Of a stretch of DNA of 64,000 nt, positions 35,456-46,039 are shown piece after piece. The notes below the pieces were generated by a model. It made no database searches. It was not told the DNA's origin and saw only the letters and a list, made by a program, of their open reading frames with translations. Position 1 is the stretch's first letter. Every line of letters starts with the position of its first letter. This DNA is from Mytilus trossulus (lineage: Eukaryota; Mollusca; Bivalvia; Mytilida; Mytilidae): the NCBI RefSeq assembly GCF_036588685.1, contig NC_086378.1:15789578-15853577 (forward strand). Reading direction: 5' to 3'. A program made the position numbers and the translations under genes.

Positions 35456-35770
35456 CTGCCCGATCAACATAAAAATGTACAACTATTCCTCCAATGGCAT
35501 TCTGTATTGCTAATGTATAATTTCCGAAATCATCTTTTTTGAGATGATACTTGTAGAAGTATGCAACATGTGTAAACAAATCAGATGTTAGACTGGTTGT
35601 ATAATTATGACTTCTCTCATCATCTAATGTAGAAGACGACTGGAAAGTCCAGTTTACTTTCAATAGCTTTGGATAAGCTATTATATGAACAGTAAGATTA
35701 AGAGGTTCTCCAATTAAAAGCCCTGCTATTTTCGGAGGCTGTTGTTTAAATACATTGAGTCTTGGAAAAC
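35456..35770 (-). CDS. Receptor gene exon: Ig-like domain without cysteines
   Basis: This 315-bp exon (105 codons, phase 1-1) has acceptor CTTCTTGTAG and donor G|GTATGT. The Ig fold signature remains: hydrophobic B strand (LNLTVHIIAYP, about residues 24-34), Trp at about 41 (KVNW), and the DDFGNYTLAIQN F-strand block (about 80-91). But both disulfide cysteines are absent: Leu stands where DxGxYxC needs Cys, and the whole exon encodes no cysteine. Several N-linked sites occur (NLT, NWT, NYT twice). It lies between a canonical Ig exon and the FN3 exon. It is probably an extracellular membrane-proximal spacer domain. The longer length than its 87-91-codon neighbours comes from a longer middle loop. 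Confidence 0.8.
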
Positions 35771-36039
35771 CTACAAGAAGGGAATGTAGTGATTAAAAGT
35801 CGCTTCTGCAAAGCTTTATTCATATTGCCCTTCACAAATTTCAAAATAAATGAAATGGTTAAATTATATTCTTGAATTGTACAGAGATTTTCGTTTTGAA
35901 CAAAACGTTTATTTCATAAAAATATTCAGAAAAGTACTGCCGTGGAAATAATGTCTTCTCATACTCTTATTCGTCAACTGACTGCATTTTTGTACGAGTA
36001 ATTTTAAGCATGATAATTTGCGGTTGAAATAAGGCAGTC

Positions 36040-36300
36040 ATACTGAAATATGCTTTAACCCGAAATAATTTGACAATAGATAAAGGTAACAGTAGTATAC
36101 CACTGTTTTAAATTTATAAATCGATTGAGAAACACTAAAATGCAACAAGAAAGAAACGAAATATATAACAAAGACCATTTCATGACTTGGAACATTTTAA
36201 GAACAAATGGTGGGTTGAACCTGGTTTTGTGGTTAGCCAAACCTCTCATTTTATGGCAATGTTAAATATAACATTAAAATGTCAACATTACATGACAGGA
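36040..36300 (-). repeat. Dispersed repeat family R-E
   Basis: Resembles 48895-49205 over CAGTAGTATACCA, TGGTGGGTTNAACCTGGTTT and GGCAATGTT-AATATAACA blocks, both on the minus strand. Confidence 0.6.
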
Positions 36301-36850
36301 CTACAATACAAATAAATGGAAGGACATACAGGACACAGAAATACACAAATAAGACAATAACAATAAAATCCAAGGAGTAAACAAAGACTCACAAAACCAA
36401 AGGACATTTACATCAACAGTTATAAATAATAATTAAGAAACAACACGAACTCCACTAAAAACTGGGAGTGAAATCAGGTGCTCCGGAAGGGTAAGCATTT
36501 CCTGCACCATATACGGCACCCGTCGTATTATTTCTTTGTTCAGTTCGGTAATGATGGGAGGTTATTATGACTGAGGAGGAGTATCAGATATGATTTCTGA
36601 CACACTTTTGTCATAATGGCCAATCAGCTCATGATGGCGACCGTAAAATTTCTTGGTTGATGACCCTAATTTGATTGATTCATAGCCCTGTCTTCGCAAC
36701 TTTAGAGAAAACCGTATTCCTCGTTCAACAAAATCAACGTACTCTGAGCTCTAGAGTAACGTATCAATTGAGACACATATACTCCATATGCTGGTGCCGC
36801 TGAGATGTTACTACACAGAAATGGACAGTTTACAATACAATAGAACATAA
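36290..36850 (-). pseudogene. R-B repeat plus R-C retroelement fragment
   Basis: R-B (36290-36535: CCACTAAAAACTGGGAGTGA, CAGGTGCTCCGGAAGGG) is followed on the plus strand by a minus-oriented R-C fragment (36585-36850) with NCPFLCSNISAAPAYGVYVS and QLIRYSRA. This is the third instance of the same adjacency. Confidence 0.6.
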
Positions 36851-37844
36851 CGACAAGCTTATAGTTATTCAATATACCAGGCTTATAATATAATACAGCA
36901 GACGCGCGCCTCGACAAAACAAGAACCAACCGCGACACCCATATACATATTCATTTATTCTTACTGTTGGTGTTGTCAGTTAGAAGGAGACCCCCGATTT
37001 GAATTAAATGTAACCTTGTAGTTTTTTTTGTTAATTCATTTTTTGTTTATCAACTGGTGAATAAAAGTGCGATTACAAATGGAAACACATAATATATAGT
37101 ATAAATATGTTTTTATCAGGTTATTATCAAAATATTCGACAAAACCTCAAACGTTAAATAGCCGTTTTTAATCAGATAGCACCAAAAAAATATTGTGTGT
37201 CGATTAAACGTTAAAGATTTGTAGTACTAATAAATCACGTGCAATAAAATCCCTAGATTGCCTCATAAATTACCTGAAAATTATAATTAAAAGAAACTCG
37301 TTTGGTATGACTTTAAAGTTATAACCGCGCATGATCTTGTTGTTTTTTGTTTGTTCACAAACACACTTTATTGTGTATCACAATGTCTTTAATATATTGG
37401 TGGCTGTCTATTAAATCAAGAAAAGTGCGTCGGATGTAAAGAAAGAGTTCATCCTAGTTTTGTGCTCATGAAGTCTAAAGACGAGAAATAAGATTTTCCA
37501 AGGCCCAAATTAAGTTTATTCAAGCTAGATTGAAGGTATGTCATTGCCGGTTCTTGACAAACAATAATATTATGTAGTTGGAAACCAGATACAGAGTAAA
37601 TCTGAGAGCCTTTAATCGTTTACTTCCCAAATTAATCATTAATATTGTGCTTTCACATGGGTTGGAACACTGTCAAAAAGTATAAAAGAAGCAATACTAG
37701 AGATACCGAAGACGACAATAAGACGATTTAGCATCCTGTCTTGATCACGCTATGGGAACAAGTGCTATTAAGACTGTCCTTCAAGTCTTTAGCTTCTATT
37801 CATTCTAAATGTTTGGGATTGATTTTTGAATAAGTATTACTTAC
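36851..37844. other. Intron sequence without recognised feature
   Basis: AT-rich; no repeats of the named families and no framed exon. Confidence 0.4.
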
Positions 37845-38117
37845 AAGTGACAAACAGTGATTGCTGTGCGGATGACATTCCAAGTGAATTATTTGCTACA
37901 CACGAATAATTTCCAGTATCTTTGCATCGTACTGCGTTAATTGTATAAAAAGACCGTCCGCTGTTTTCAACATCTTCACCTAGGATTATGTTATTTTTTG
38001 TCCATGTGATTGTTGGTACAGGATTCCCTTCGAAATTGCAAAATAATATAACTCTCGTGTTTTCACTTACAGTAAAGTTCGTACCATTTATCGTCACTTT
38101 GTTTACAATGGGCTCAT
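37845..38117 (-). CDS. Receptor gene exon: canonical Ig-like (I-set type) domain
   Basis: This 273-bp exon (91 codons, phase 1-1) has acceptor CTAATTTCAG and donor GTAAGT. All Ig hallmarks are present: B-strand Cys27 (VILFC), Trp39 (PTITW), and DTGNYSC with Cys73, followed by the ANNSLG turn. A third cysteine (Cys65) lies in the E-F region. N-linked sites NGT, NFT, NYS and NNS are visible. The domain would be the third of four Ig-like domains found here, extracellular, probably for cell-cell recognition or ligand binding. The flanking Ig exons are 1.0 kb upstream and 2.1 kb downstream. It differs from the first two exons in lacking their extra Cys pair. Confidence 0.9.
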
Positions 38118-39153
38118 CTGAAATTAGTAATGGATAATTGTGTAATTGATCAAATTTTATATTTGTTTATGTTATATGTAACACATAGTGAAAAGTAAAA
38201 TGCTGTCTGATTGCAATGCTTCTCGAATGTCCTAGACCTTTAGAGAGTCATACAAAGAAAGTTATACATATTAAGGACCCACCCACAACGTCTAGCAAAT
38301 ATAAAAATTATTTCACGACGATTCCGTACAAACATAAACATAATATATCCGTCTTAAGGAAAAGATACTGAAAAGAAAACTGTACAAACAAGAGATGGAA
38401 TGAAATCGATTTTACAAATATTTCGGCATAAAAAGACCCTTTATCATTCATAATTTTCATCGGAGTTCAGAATCTTTGATTTTACTTTTTGCAAACTGTT
38501 GTAAAGCAGTAAGTTCTTTGCATTTTGTTACATGTGTCAGACACTGTTAGAAACTAAGTACATATCAATCGTCGTTGAGTGCACACACATAACGGTGCTG
38601 CCATAAAAACGTTCAAAATGTTCCCGTTCCATATCAGTAATTGGATATGATACAAAGACACATAGAGATCAAACGTAAAAATAGTTTGTCAAGATAGTGG
38701 AATATTTTAAATCTAAAAAAAAATGTTTCTTCAACAAAAAAAGTATTCGGAAACATCCGATCAATATAAGGGACAAAATAGTGTAGCAATGAACCGCATT
38801 AGGAAATACAATTAATTGTACCGGTACACAACTTTGTTATAGACGATATATGTGTTATATGTTATTTCATTTGATTGAGAACATATCAAGTAGAACTATA
38901 AATGTATTTAGAAAAATATATATCACCCAAAGACTGACAACGTATTTTCATATTAACACATTTATCAATTTATTTTTAAAAGCAAGCATTATATAGTTAT
39001 AAATTATTCCAACGTATCTATTAACTTGAAAAAAATAAAAGGGGCCGAAAAGATGAAAAGACAACTCATCCGATTTATAAATAGCGTATTTTTTTGGAAA
39101 CGGGACGAGGGTTCCTTAGGTACAACATGGATCAGTTAGCTCGTATAACTTAC
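38118..39153. other. Intron between Ig exons, no other feature
   Basis: AT-rich, ordinary intron sequence. Confidence 0.5.
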
Positions 39154-39414
39154 ATTGCACGTTCACATTGATTGCAGCTGACTGCATACTGCCAACTTCA
39201 TTAATTGCTTTACAGTTATAGTCCCCTCTTTGATTTTTCTGTATATTTTCAAAACTTAGAACGTTTTTGGTACCAGAGAGAACATGAGGACCAAACCATG
39301 TGTATATACATTCAGGTCTACAATTTGTTGTACAGTTGATAGGAGGAATGTTTTGTCCATACCTTACAGTATACTGTTTTGTTTGTGGTGAAAGTATTAC
39401 TGCCGAAGGACCAT
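39154..39414 (-). CDS. Receptor gene exon: Ig-like domain with extra Cys pair
   Basis: This 261-bp exon (87 codons, phase 1-1) has acceptor ATTTTTTTCAG and donor GTAAGT. The canonical disulfide is Cys28-Cys68 with Trp40 and a QRGDYNC F-strand. Between B-strand Cys and Trp is CTTNCRPECIYTW, adding Cys32 and Cys36 in a C-x3-C-x3-C-x3-W pattern shared with the exon at 48309-48569. The second pair could form a small loop disulfide. Same length and phase as that exon, so the two probably arose by exon duplication. The 8.9-kb intron separating them carries an ISL2EU-like transposon and a retrozyme array. Confidence 0.88.
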
Positions 39415-39699
39415 CTGAAAAAAATATGGCAAGTTAAAATGCAATTTATAACAGTGTTCAGATAATATAATTGATATTATTTATGCTTTAAAGTAGTATG
39501 GGTGTCTTTAAATATTTTAGATTTTTAAAATAGCAATACACAATAGGTATATAGTTTCAATGATGTCACACATTACGATTTCCTTGAAAGAATTTTCATA
39601 TAAATTTTGATTTTTTTTTTATCTTGTGTTGAGGATAGTAAGGAAACAAGTAAAAGTTAGTCGCGACCTATTTATTTAATTAGTACGTTTATAACACTA

Positions 39700-39895
39700 T
39701 GCGACGGTCATACTAGGAAGAGATTTAATAGCCATAAAACCATATTTAATCCACTCTTTTCTACATAAGAAAATGCATGTACCGAGTACAGAACATGACT
39801 CACAACTGGTTTCCTTCGTTTTATGATATTGTTTTTGCCATTTGAAAAGGGATTATCGTTTGAATTTTCCTTGTAGTTATTTTTTTCCCTTCTTC
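39700..39895 (+). repeat. Interspersed repeat family R-D, diverged
   Basis: Has TATTTAATCCACTCTTTTCT, AAGAAAATGCATGTACC and TTTTGCCATTTGAAAAGG, aligned to 8120-8290 with many changes. Confidence 0.5.
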
Positions 39896-40244
39896 TACTT
39901 AACCAACTGGTTATTCAGACGGACAAAACAGTATTTGAATCCCTCATACAATTGAACTTAAGCTTTCCAGTTAAATGTACATTATGATGATATTTTTAAA
40001 CAAATATCTATGTTCAAGGTCCACTTTTTCTTATGATGTTCCGTTGTAACAAAAAAATCAAAAAAATAATCGACAGTTATAGGAACATGGGGAAACTTAA
40101 GTGTTTGGGTGAACAGATTGACTTATGACTTGTCGGATAAAACAAAATTACACAAAAAATGCAGTGTTCGACGTCGTGATAGTAAACCAAATAGTGAATA
40201 CTGGAGTTGAACCGGTCATCCCACGTATCTGCAGTTTATAATAA

Positions 40245-40375
40245 AAAGTAAAATCACAATAATACTGAAAACCGAGGCAAATGCAAAACGGAAAGTCCCT
40301 AATCAAATGGCAAAATTAAATGATAAAACACATCAAACGAATGGACAACAACTGTCATATAGACGGATTTATTCA
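40245..40375 (-). repeat. Interspersed repeat family R-D (partial)
   Basis: AAAGTAAAATCACAATAATAC and CGAATGGACAACAACTGTCA blocks in inverse orientation. It ends where the ISL2EU-like element appears to begin. Confidence 0.6.
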
Positions 40376-40479
40376 ATTATCGCCCTTTGATTAGATAACT
40401 GCCACTTGCGCGTCACGATAGCAGTCCGCCATTGCATTAGTGAAAGAAATTGTAAACAAAGCGAATCAGTGCGTAAAAA

Positions 40480-41672
40480 TTGTTGGATTATTACCTGTAT
40501 TATGACTACTCAGGTGAAAGGATCAATGCCCTCAGAATTAAATAACGTAACGGAGTGGATTTTGACGACATGAGAAAGTAGCCAACCATCATGTAGGGGG
40601 ACATTTTTAATTATTTGATATCGTCAAAAGCCGTGGATGGTGCAGAAATGAAAAACTTCAAAAGTTTCCAAAGCTACAACTATTTTCAGAGCGGCAATGT
40701 TGACAAAGTTTTCATAACATTTTCTCGGATGCCAGGATGTATTTGAAAGCAGAAGTTCGTGCTTCCCAGACAGTAAGTAGGGTGAACGAAGCCTATGTAA
40801 TTTGCTCTATGGACTGAACTGTTGAACACGGATGGAATACTTGTATTGCAGAACAAGGGATATCCTGTAATCATATAGGTGCAGTGCTTTGGAAGGTTGA
40901 ACATGCAGTCAGGAATAACATGACTGGTGCTAGCTGTACAGATGACTATGCCACGTGGAACAGAGGTACCAAGAAAAACATTGATCAAAGGACTTCGTTA
41001 AACATAGTGTTCAAAAAACCAAAACAGGGTGAAAATTTACTAGAAGATTTAAATGTAAATGCTCCAGGTGTTCATGACACACCAATGTATTGTTCTTCCC
41101 AAGAACTAAGAACAGCTGTAGAACAGTCTCCCCTTCTTCCCATGTTCAAGCTAAAAGGAACAACAATTAATAAAAGTTTCGTCAGCAAACCAGCCGTTAA
41201 GGAGAACATTCCTAAAGATCATGGTGAACATGATTCATTAGATTCTTGTCAAAGGTGCTCATCTTTTTATTCTAAATATCTTGCTGTCGACTTGACCCAT
41301 ACTATAAAATTACAAACTGACACTATTAACCACAGCAAGAGTGTTCTGTGGAAAGACGAAAAAAAATTAGACTCACTGCAAGCAGCGCAAGCAAAGTTCC
41401 GATTAAGGAAACTACAGACAGTACTAACTTTATTCGTGAACACCTTCATCCAAAGTTTGTAGGTAATAAATTTACAAAGCACGGCCAAGAAGGTGAAACT
41501 GCAGCTGAGGAGTATTTATTGACAAATGGATATCGTACGCGTGTCGTTTAAAAGGTAACGTACGTATCATCAGAAGTGAACTGGCTATCTGCAAGTCCGG
41601 ATGGCTTTTTTAAAGGCGACACATTGCTGGAAATTAAAAGTCCTTCTGCCAGGTGGACAACATTGTATGAAC
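40480..41672 (+). pseudogene. SWIM zinc finger / YqaJ-type recombinase of ISL2EU-like element
   Basis: The reading starts decayed (40500-40880) and becomes open from 40884. A SWIM-like zinc site sits at about 40830-40895 (NTCIAEQGISCNHIG, where the first Cys of the usual CxC is Asn). A frameshift occurs at an eight-A run near 41360, and the gene then continues to a stop at 41549. Past the stop the same frame holds the YqaJ nuclease signature ASPDG (about 41591) and LEIKSP (41628-41645), with the catalytic Asp and Glu-x-Lys. It stops abruptly at 41672, where an R-D repeat begins. YqaJ proteins are exonuclease-fold recombinases. The gene is inactive through nonsense, frameshift and truncation. 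Confidence 0.8.
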
Positions 41673-41885
41673 TATCAAAGTGAGAAGGTTAGCGCTATAA
41701 AACCAGGTTTAATTCACCATTTTCTACATTTGAAAATGCCTGTACCAAGTCAGGAATATGACAGTTCTTGTCCATTCGTTTTTGATGCTTTTTGTTATTT
41801 GATTTTGCCATGTGATTATGGACTTTTCGAATTGATTTTCCTCTAAGTTCAGTATTTTTGTGATTTTACTTTTCACAGGTCAAAA
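41673..41885 (+). repeat. Interspersed repeat family R-D inserted in the YqaJ gene
   Basis: Almost identical to 8115-8330, including AAAACCAGGTTTAATTCACC and TTTTGCCATGTGATTATGGA. Its high similarity suggests a recent insertion. Confidence 0.75.
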
Positions 41886-42133
41886 ATATGATGTTCATAT
41901 GAATAAAAATGGTATTTAAGTTTTAAAAGTGAAAGGGAATCGAGAATTTGTTATGCAAATTCAGTTAACTATGTTTTGTACTGGACTAAGAAAAGGTAAA
42001 CGTTTACGTTTCAGTTCATTGAAGTACCATATGATGAACAATATGTATGTGAGCATGTTGCTAGACTGCGCACATTTTATTTAAAGAAAATGATGAATAA
42101 ACTCATCATAGATACCAGGACTAAATTTTGTAT

Positions 42134-42182
42134 ATACGCCAGACGCGCGTTTCGTCTACAAAAGACTCATCAGTGACGCTCG
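42134..42182 (-). ncRNA. Type I hammerhead ribozyme, core intact
   Basis: On the minus strand: GCGTCA, CTGATGA, stem II GTCT/AGAC with a TTTTGT-type loop, GAAA, stem III ACGC/GCGT, GTC cleavage triplet, then TGGCGT pairing back to form stem I. It has the same core as the copy at 7983-8028, with different stem II loop bases. Confidence 0.82.
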
Positions 42183-42417
42183 CGATCGAATTCAAAAAAG
42201 TTAAAAAGGCCAAATAAAGTACGAAGTTAAAGAGCATTGAGGACCAAAATTCCTAAAAGTTTTCCTAAATACAGCTAAGGTAATATATGCCTGAGGTAGA
42301 AAAGCCTTAGTATTTCAAAAATTCAAAGTTTTGTGAACAGTAAATTTATAAATATAACCATATCAATGATAATTCATGTCATAAACTCATCATAGATACC
42401 AGGACTAAATTTTGTAT

Positions 42418-42465
42418 ATACGCCAGACGCGTGTTTCGTCTACAAAAGACTCATCATTGACGCTC
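42418..42465 (-). ncRNA. Hammerhead ribozyme with C3 changed
   Basis: The minus-strand core reads ATGATGA, so the first core C is A. Stem III has a second change (GAAACACGCGTC). C3 normally pairs with the catalytic G8, so this copy should be inactive. Confidence 0.75.
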
Positions 42466-42919
42466 GAATTCAAAAAAGATAAAAAGGCCAAATAAAGTAC
42501 GAAGTTGGAGAGCTTTGAGGACCAAAATTCCTACAAATTTTGCCAAGTATAGCTAAGGTAATCTATGCCTGAGGTAGAAAAGCCTTAGTATTTCAAAAAT
42601 TCAAAATTTTGTGAACAGTAAATTTATAAATATAACCATATCAATGATAATTCAAGTCAGCACAAAAGTGCTGACTACTGGGCTGGTGATACCCTAGGGG
42701 AAATAAATCTCCACCAACAGTGGCATCGACCCAGTGGTAGTAAATAAACTCATCATAGAAACCCGGACTAATTTTGTATATACGCCAGACGCGCGTGTAA
42801 GTTTTGCCAAATACATCTAAGGTAATCTATGCCTCAGGTAGAAAAGCCTTAGTATTTCAAAAATTCGACCCAGTGGTAGTAAATAAACTCATCATAGATA
42901 CCAGGACTAAATTTTGTAT

Positions 42920-42967
42920 ATACGCCAGACGCGCGTTTCGTCTACAAAAGACTCATCATTGACGCTC
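42920..42967 (-). ncRNA. Hammerhead ribozyme with C3 changed
   Basis: Same C-to-A core change as the copy at 42418, but stem III is intact. The shared lesion shows both copies descend from one mutated unit. Confidence 0.75.
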
Positions 42968-43435
42968 GAATTCAAAAAAGTTAAAAAGGCCAAATAAAGT
43001 ACGAAGTTGAAGAGCTTTGAGGACCAAAATTCCTACAAATTTTGCCAAGTATAGCTAAGGTAATCTATGCCTGAGGTAGAAAAGCCTTAGTATTTCAAAA
43101 ATTCATAATTTTGTGAACAGTAAATTTATAAATATAACCATATCAATGATAATTCAAGTCAGCACAAAAGTGCTGACTACTGGGCTGGTGATACCTAAGG
43201 GAAATAAATCTCCACCAGCAGTGGCATCGACCCAGTGGTAGTAAATAAACTCATCATAGAAACCCGGACTAATTTTGTATATACGCCAGACGCGCGTCTA
43301 AGTTTTGCCAAATACATCTAAGGTAATCTATGCCTAAGGTAGAAAAGCCTTAGTATTTCAAAAATTCGACCCAGTGGTAGTAAATAAACTCATCATAGAT
43401 ACCAGGACTATATTTTGTATATACGCCTACTATTG

Positions 43436-44723
43436 TTGATCAAATTGAAGATGATAGATTAGTTTTTAGCAAAGCTTTTATACAATTCATGCGATTGTTG
43501 TATCATACACATTTCATTAGGATTTTAATATTTATTTAAAAGTCATGTAGTATTTTCATTATGTTTACTTATCAAGTAGAACATTAATACCAAGTTCTTT
43601 TCTTTATTTTGCTTGAATTATATATACATGTAAATGTATAATGTAGATACAACATTTATATATTTATTTACATGTATGATTGTTAATTACTTCAATGAAA
43701 AAATCCTCAGAATTAAAAAAAATATACAAACCCCCTCAAAGTGTTCTTGTTGCTAATATAATCAGGAAAATCATTTAATACTGTAAATTCAGAAATTAGT
43801 TAGTGCATTCATTCTTGTCATGTAAAATTTCAACATTAAATATACATGTATATGTATCTTAAAATAGCATCACTTAATTAATTATATTTTTGAAATGAAT
43901 AAAAACACTAATTAATATCTGATTTCACAGTAGTCAAGTTTCTAATGTGAACTTCCCCCAGTCAACACAACAAAAGATACCAATCAAGCTACATGTATCA
44001 TCCTGAATATGAACGAAGTATGTGCCACTGGACGTTAAGCAACCAACAATCAATTAATCAACTAAACACTAGTCAATTCATTGTATTTTAAATTCTTGAA
44101 CGATGCAAAATGTGCATCTTCTAAGTGAAAAGATGCCTATTCTTCCATTTTTCTTCATAAAAGTTGCTATTTTGAAATCATGGCATTTTGTTTCTAATAC
44201 GATCATTTTGATAGTTGAGTATGTAAGAATACACATGTAGATCAATAATGTTTATCTTGGAGATCAAATGATGCACAATGTTAACACAGTGTTGATGTTT
44301 AAAATGGGTTGAAGAAGTATTACTTTTACAAGTAACATTTTAATATGGCATGTTATGTCATAAATATCTAAGGTGTCTTGTGGTGAGAATATTGTAGTTG
44401 AAATTTTATCTTTTGGTAATTGGCTCATTTTTATTATCCACACAGTGGTTGTTTTATTGGGTACATATTACACACATGTATGCGTCTTTTTAAAAATGTT
44501 TGGTACACTAGTCATTTGTAGTACATGTTACGTTGTATATGATGTGCAAGTACCGAAAAGTTGTAAAACAAAATACAAAAATATCTACAAATGTATACAC
44601 AAAAAACAAAACAATACAATTAATGAAACGAATTCATATTTACTACAAAATTATATACAGTACAACATTGGTTTTGATATAATTCATTCAGTGTCTTCCT
44701 CTGTACATGTATCTCGAATGAGA
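43436..44723. other. Inner part of the ISL2EU-like element, no clear gene
   Basis: AT-rich. Bases 43436-43535 are open on the plus strand (a short TIVDQIEDDRLVFSKAF run) and could be a relic of the YqaJ gene 3' end. The longer plus-strand frame at 44373-44795 is antisense to the transposase end and has no family support. Confidence 0.4.
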
Positions 44724-45860
44724 TCATATTTTAAATTCACAAGTGATCACAAGTGCAGAACAAACCATAAGAATGTCGTCAAAAAGTTTTATTGAAGACA
44801 CAGGTACTGTACCACTCAAGATTTTAAACACTTTCAGTGGTCTGATTGCTCTTTCTACGTGGACTCTCAAGAGAGTAATCCTTCGTGTTGAAGTGACGTC
44901 CTCAGCACTCAATTGTGGCTTAAAGGACGGAATATTAAGTTTAACCCTTCCGGGGAAAAGTAAATCCTCTATTGTAAAGCCTCTATCGGCCATTATTTCA
45001 ACACCAGGTAACGGATAATTAAGGAAACCACTTTTTTCAACAATTAATTTGTCACTTGCACGTCCGAACGCTTTTGATATGAACATGATTTGTCCATGAG
45101 GAGATATCCCTACCATGTTCTTAGCCGTATTGTGAGATTAATAGTTGCTATATGTCCCGCCCCGACTTTTTAAATTAGTAGGTCTTTGGATAAATGTCTT
45201 AGCACAATCTATTATGTACGTAGTTCGAGGGTAGTTTTCTCTGAAAGATTCTGTGCAGCAGTCTCTTAATGTTTCTCTTGGAAGCCAAATTATAAGAGCT
45301 TTCAATTTATCTGCCAACAATGGAATCCAAGAGTTGAACATTTTCTTCATTTTCTTCATTGTGTGTAGACGCACATGTAGTCGGGTTGACAACGTAAAAA
45401 CTACAGACGGCTTCGGGCAAAGATTGGTCAGCTTCTTCAAGACTTAAATCAAGTTCTTCAAAATCTGAAATGTCATCATCACAGTCAATCAATTTACGTT
45501 TTTTAACATCTGATTCATGTTTATGATTTTTGCGTCGGCCAGTTGTAACTTTCCTTTCATAACCCATTTTCAGTTTTGGAAATGGATTTCTGTCCTTCGG
45601 CATTCCATCTAGAAAATGTTCCGAGTAAACGAAAACTGTTTTCGGCAAAGTTTTTCTATTAATGGCCTTCGTCCATTCTGCTCTCATTAGACCATCCGAC
45701 GGCATTAGATGCAATTTATATGGAATTAAACATGCACAGTCTTCGTGAAATTGTCCATGTATTTCACACATTGATTCTTTCCATAAATTTAATTTTCGAC
45801 GGATATTACACAGCAACCATTGACTGCACAAGAACTTCCATCACCTTTTTTATATTTTTT
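44724..45860 (-). pseudogene. THAP-DDE transposase of ISL2EU-like element
   Basis: The N-terminal part (45307-45831) is THAP-like, with LHLMPSDGLMRAEWTKAINR and VFVYSEHFLDG. In THAP zinc fingers the third ligand is Cys before SEH or SDH; here it is Tyr. An acidic/basic linker follows, then a frameshift near 45340. The DDE_Tnp_4-type domain keeps all three likely catalytic residues: Asp in YIIDCAKTF (about 45195), Asp in EIMADRGF (about 44995) and Glu in RVHVERAI (about 44850). A TAA at 45138-45140 interrupts it in frame. The segment normally found between THAP and DDE parts looks deleted. Nuclear transposase in origin, now inactive. Confidence 0.82.
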
Positions 45861-46039
45861 CCCACTATACATTAATTAGTTATAGAAAAAACGGATAAAA
45901 TAAAAAAGTAAACAAAAGATCGATAATGTTGTTATTGATGCACACGTCACAACGTGCGTTATTTCACTACTGTTATGGCTGACGTACCACGTGACTTAGT
46001 AATGGCAGCGCACATGTTTTCACGTCAGATCCTGATAAC

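Larger units (their letters stand above)
42097..43435 (-). mobile_element. Tandem retrozyme array with 501-bp higher-order repeat
   Basis: Six landmarks with TATATACGCC start at 42131, 42415, 42777, 42917, 43278 and 43418, giving units of 284, 362, 140, 361 and 140 bp. The 362+140 pair repeats as a 501-bp block (the stem-loop at 42657 recurs at 43158). The 362-bp unit is the complete form. The 284-bp unit lacks about 78 bp containing the stem-loop, and the 140-bp units have lost the ribozyme core and middle part. Minus-strand order in a complete unit is stem-loop, middle, hammerhead. No coding sequence. Tandem copies are expected if circular RNA templates are reverse-transcribed or if units recombine. 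Confidence 0.85.
40376..45990. mobile_element. ISL2EU-like DNA transposon, decayed and invaded
   Basis: A plus-strand YqaJ-type recombinase gene (40480-41672) and a minus-strand THAP-DDE transposase gene (44724-45860) face each other tail to tail, the pairing described for ISL2EU transposons. The ends are not certain. Weak inverse similarity near the edges (GCCATTGCATTAGTGAAAG near 40430 against the inverse of about 45960-45980) may be the terminal repeats. The middle is occupied by an R-D copy and the retrozyme array, inserted within the YqaJ gene. Confidence 0.65.

Noticed and set aside
42097..43435. CRISPR-like repeat array
   Set aside because: Repeat units are 140-362 bp without short spacers and carry hammerhead ribozymes; the DNA is animal.
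44373..44795. 140-codon plus-strand frame
   Set aside because: Low-complexity composition and overlap with the antisense transposase end; no family resemblance.
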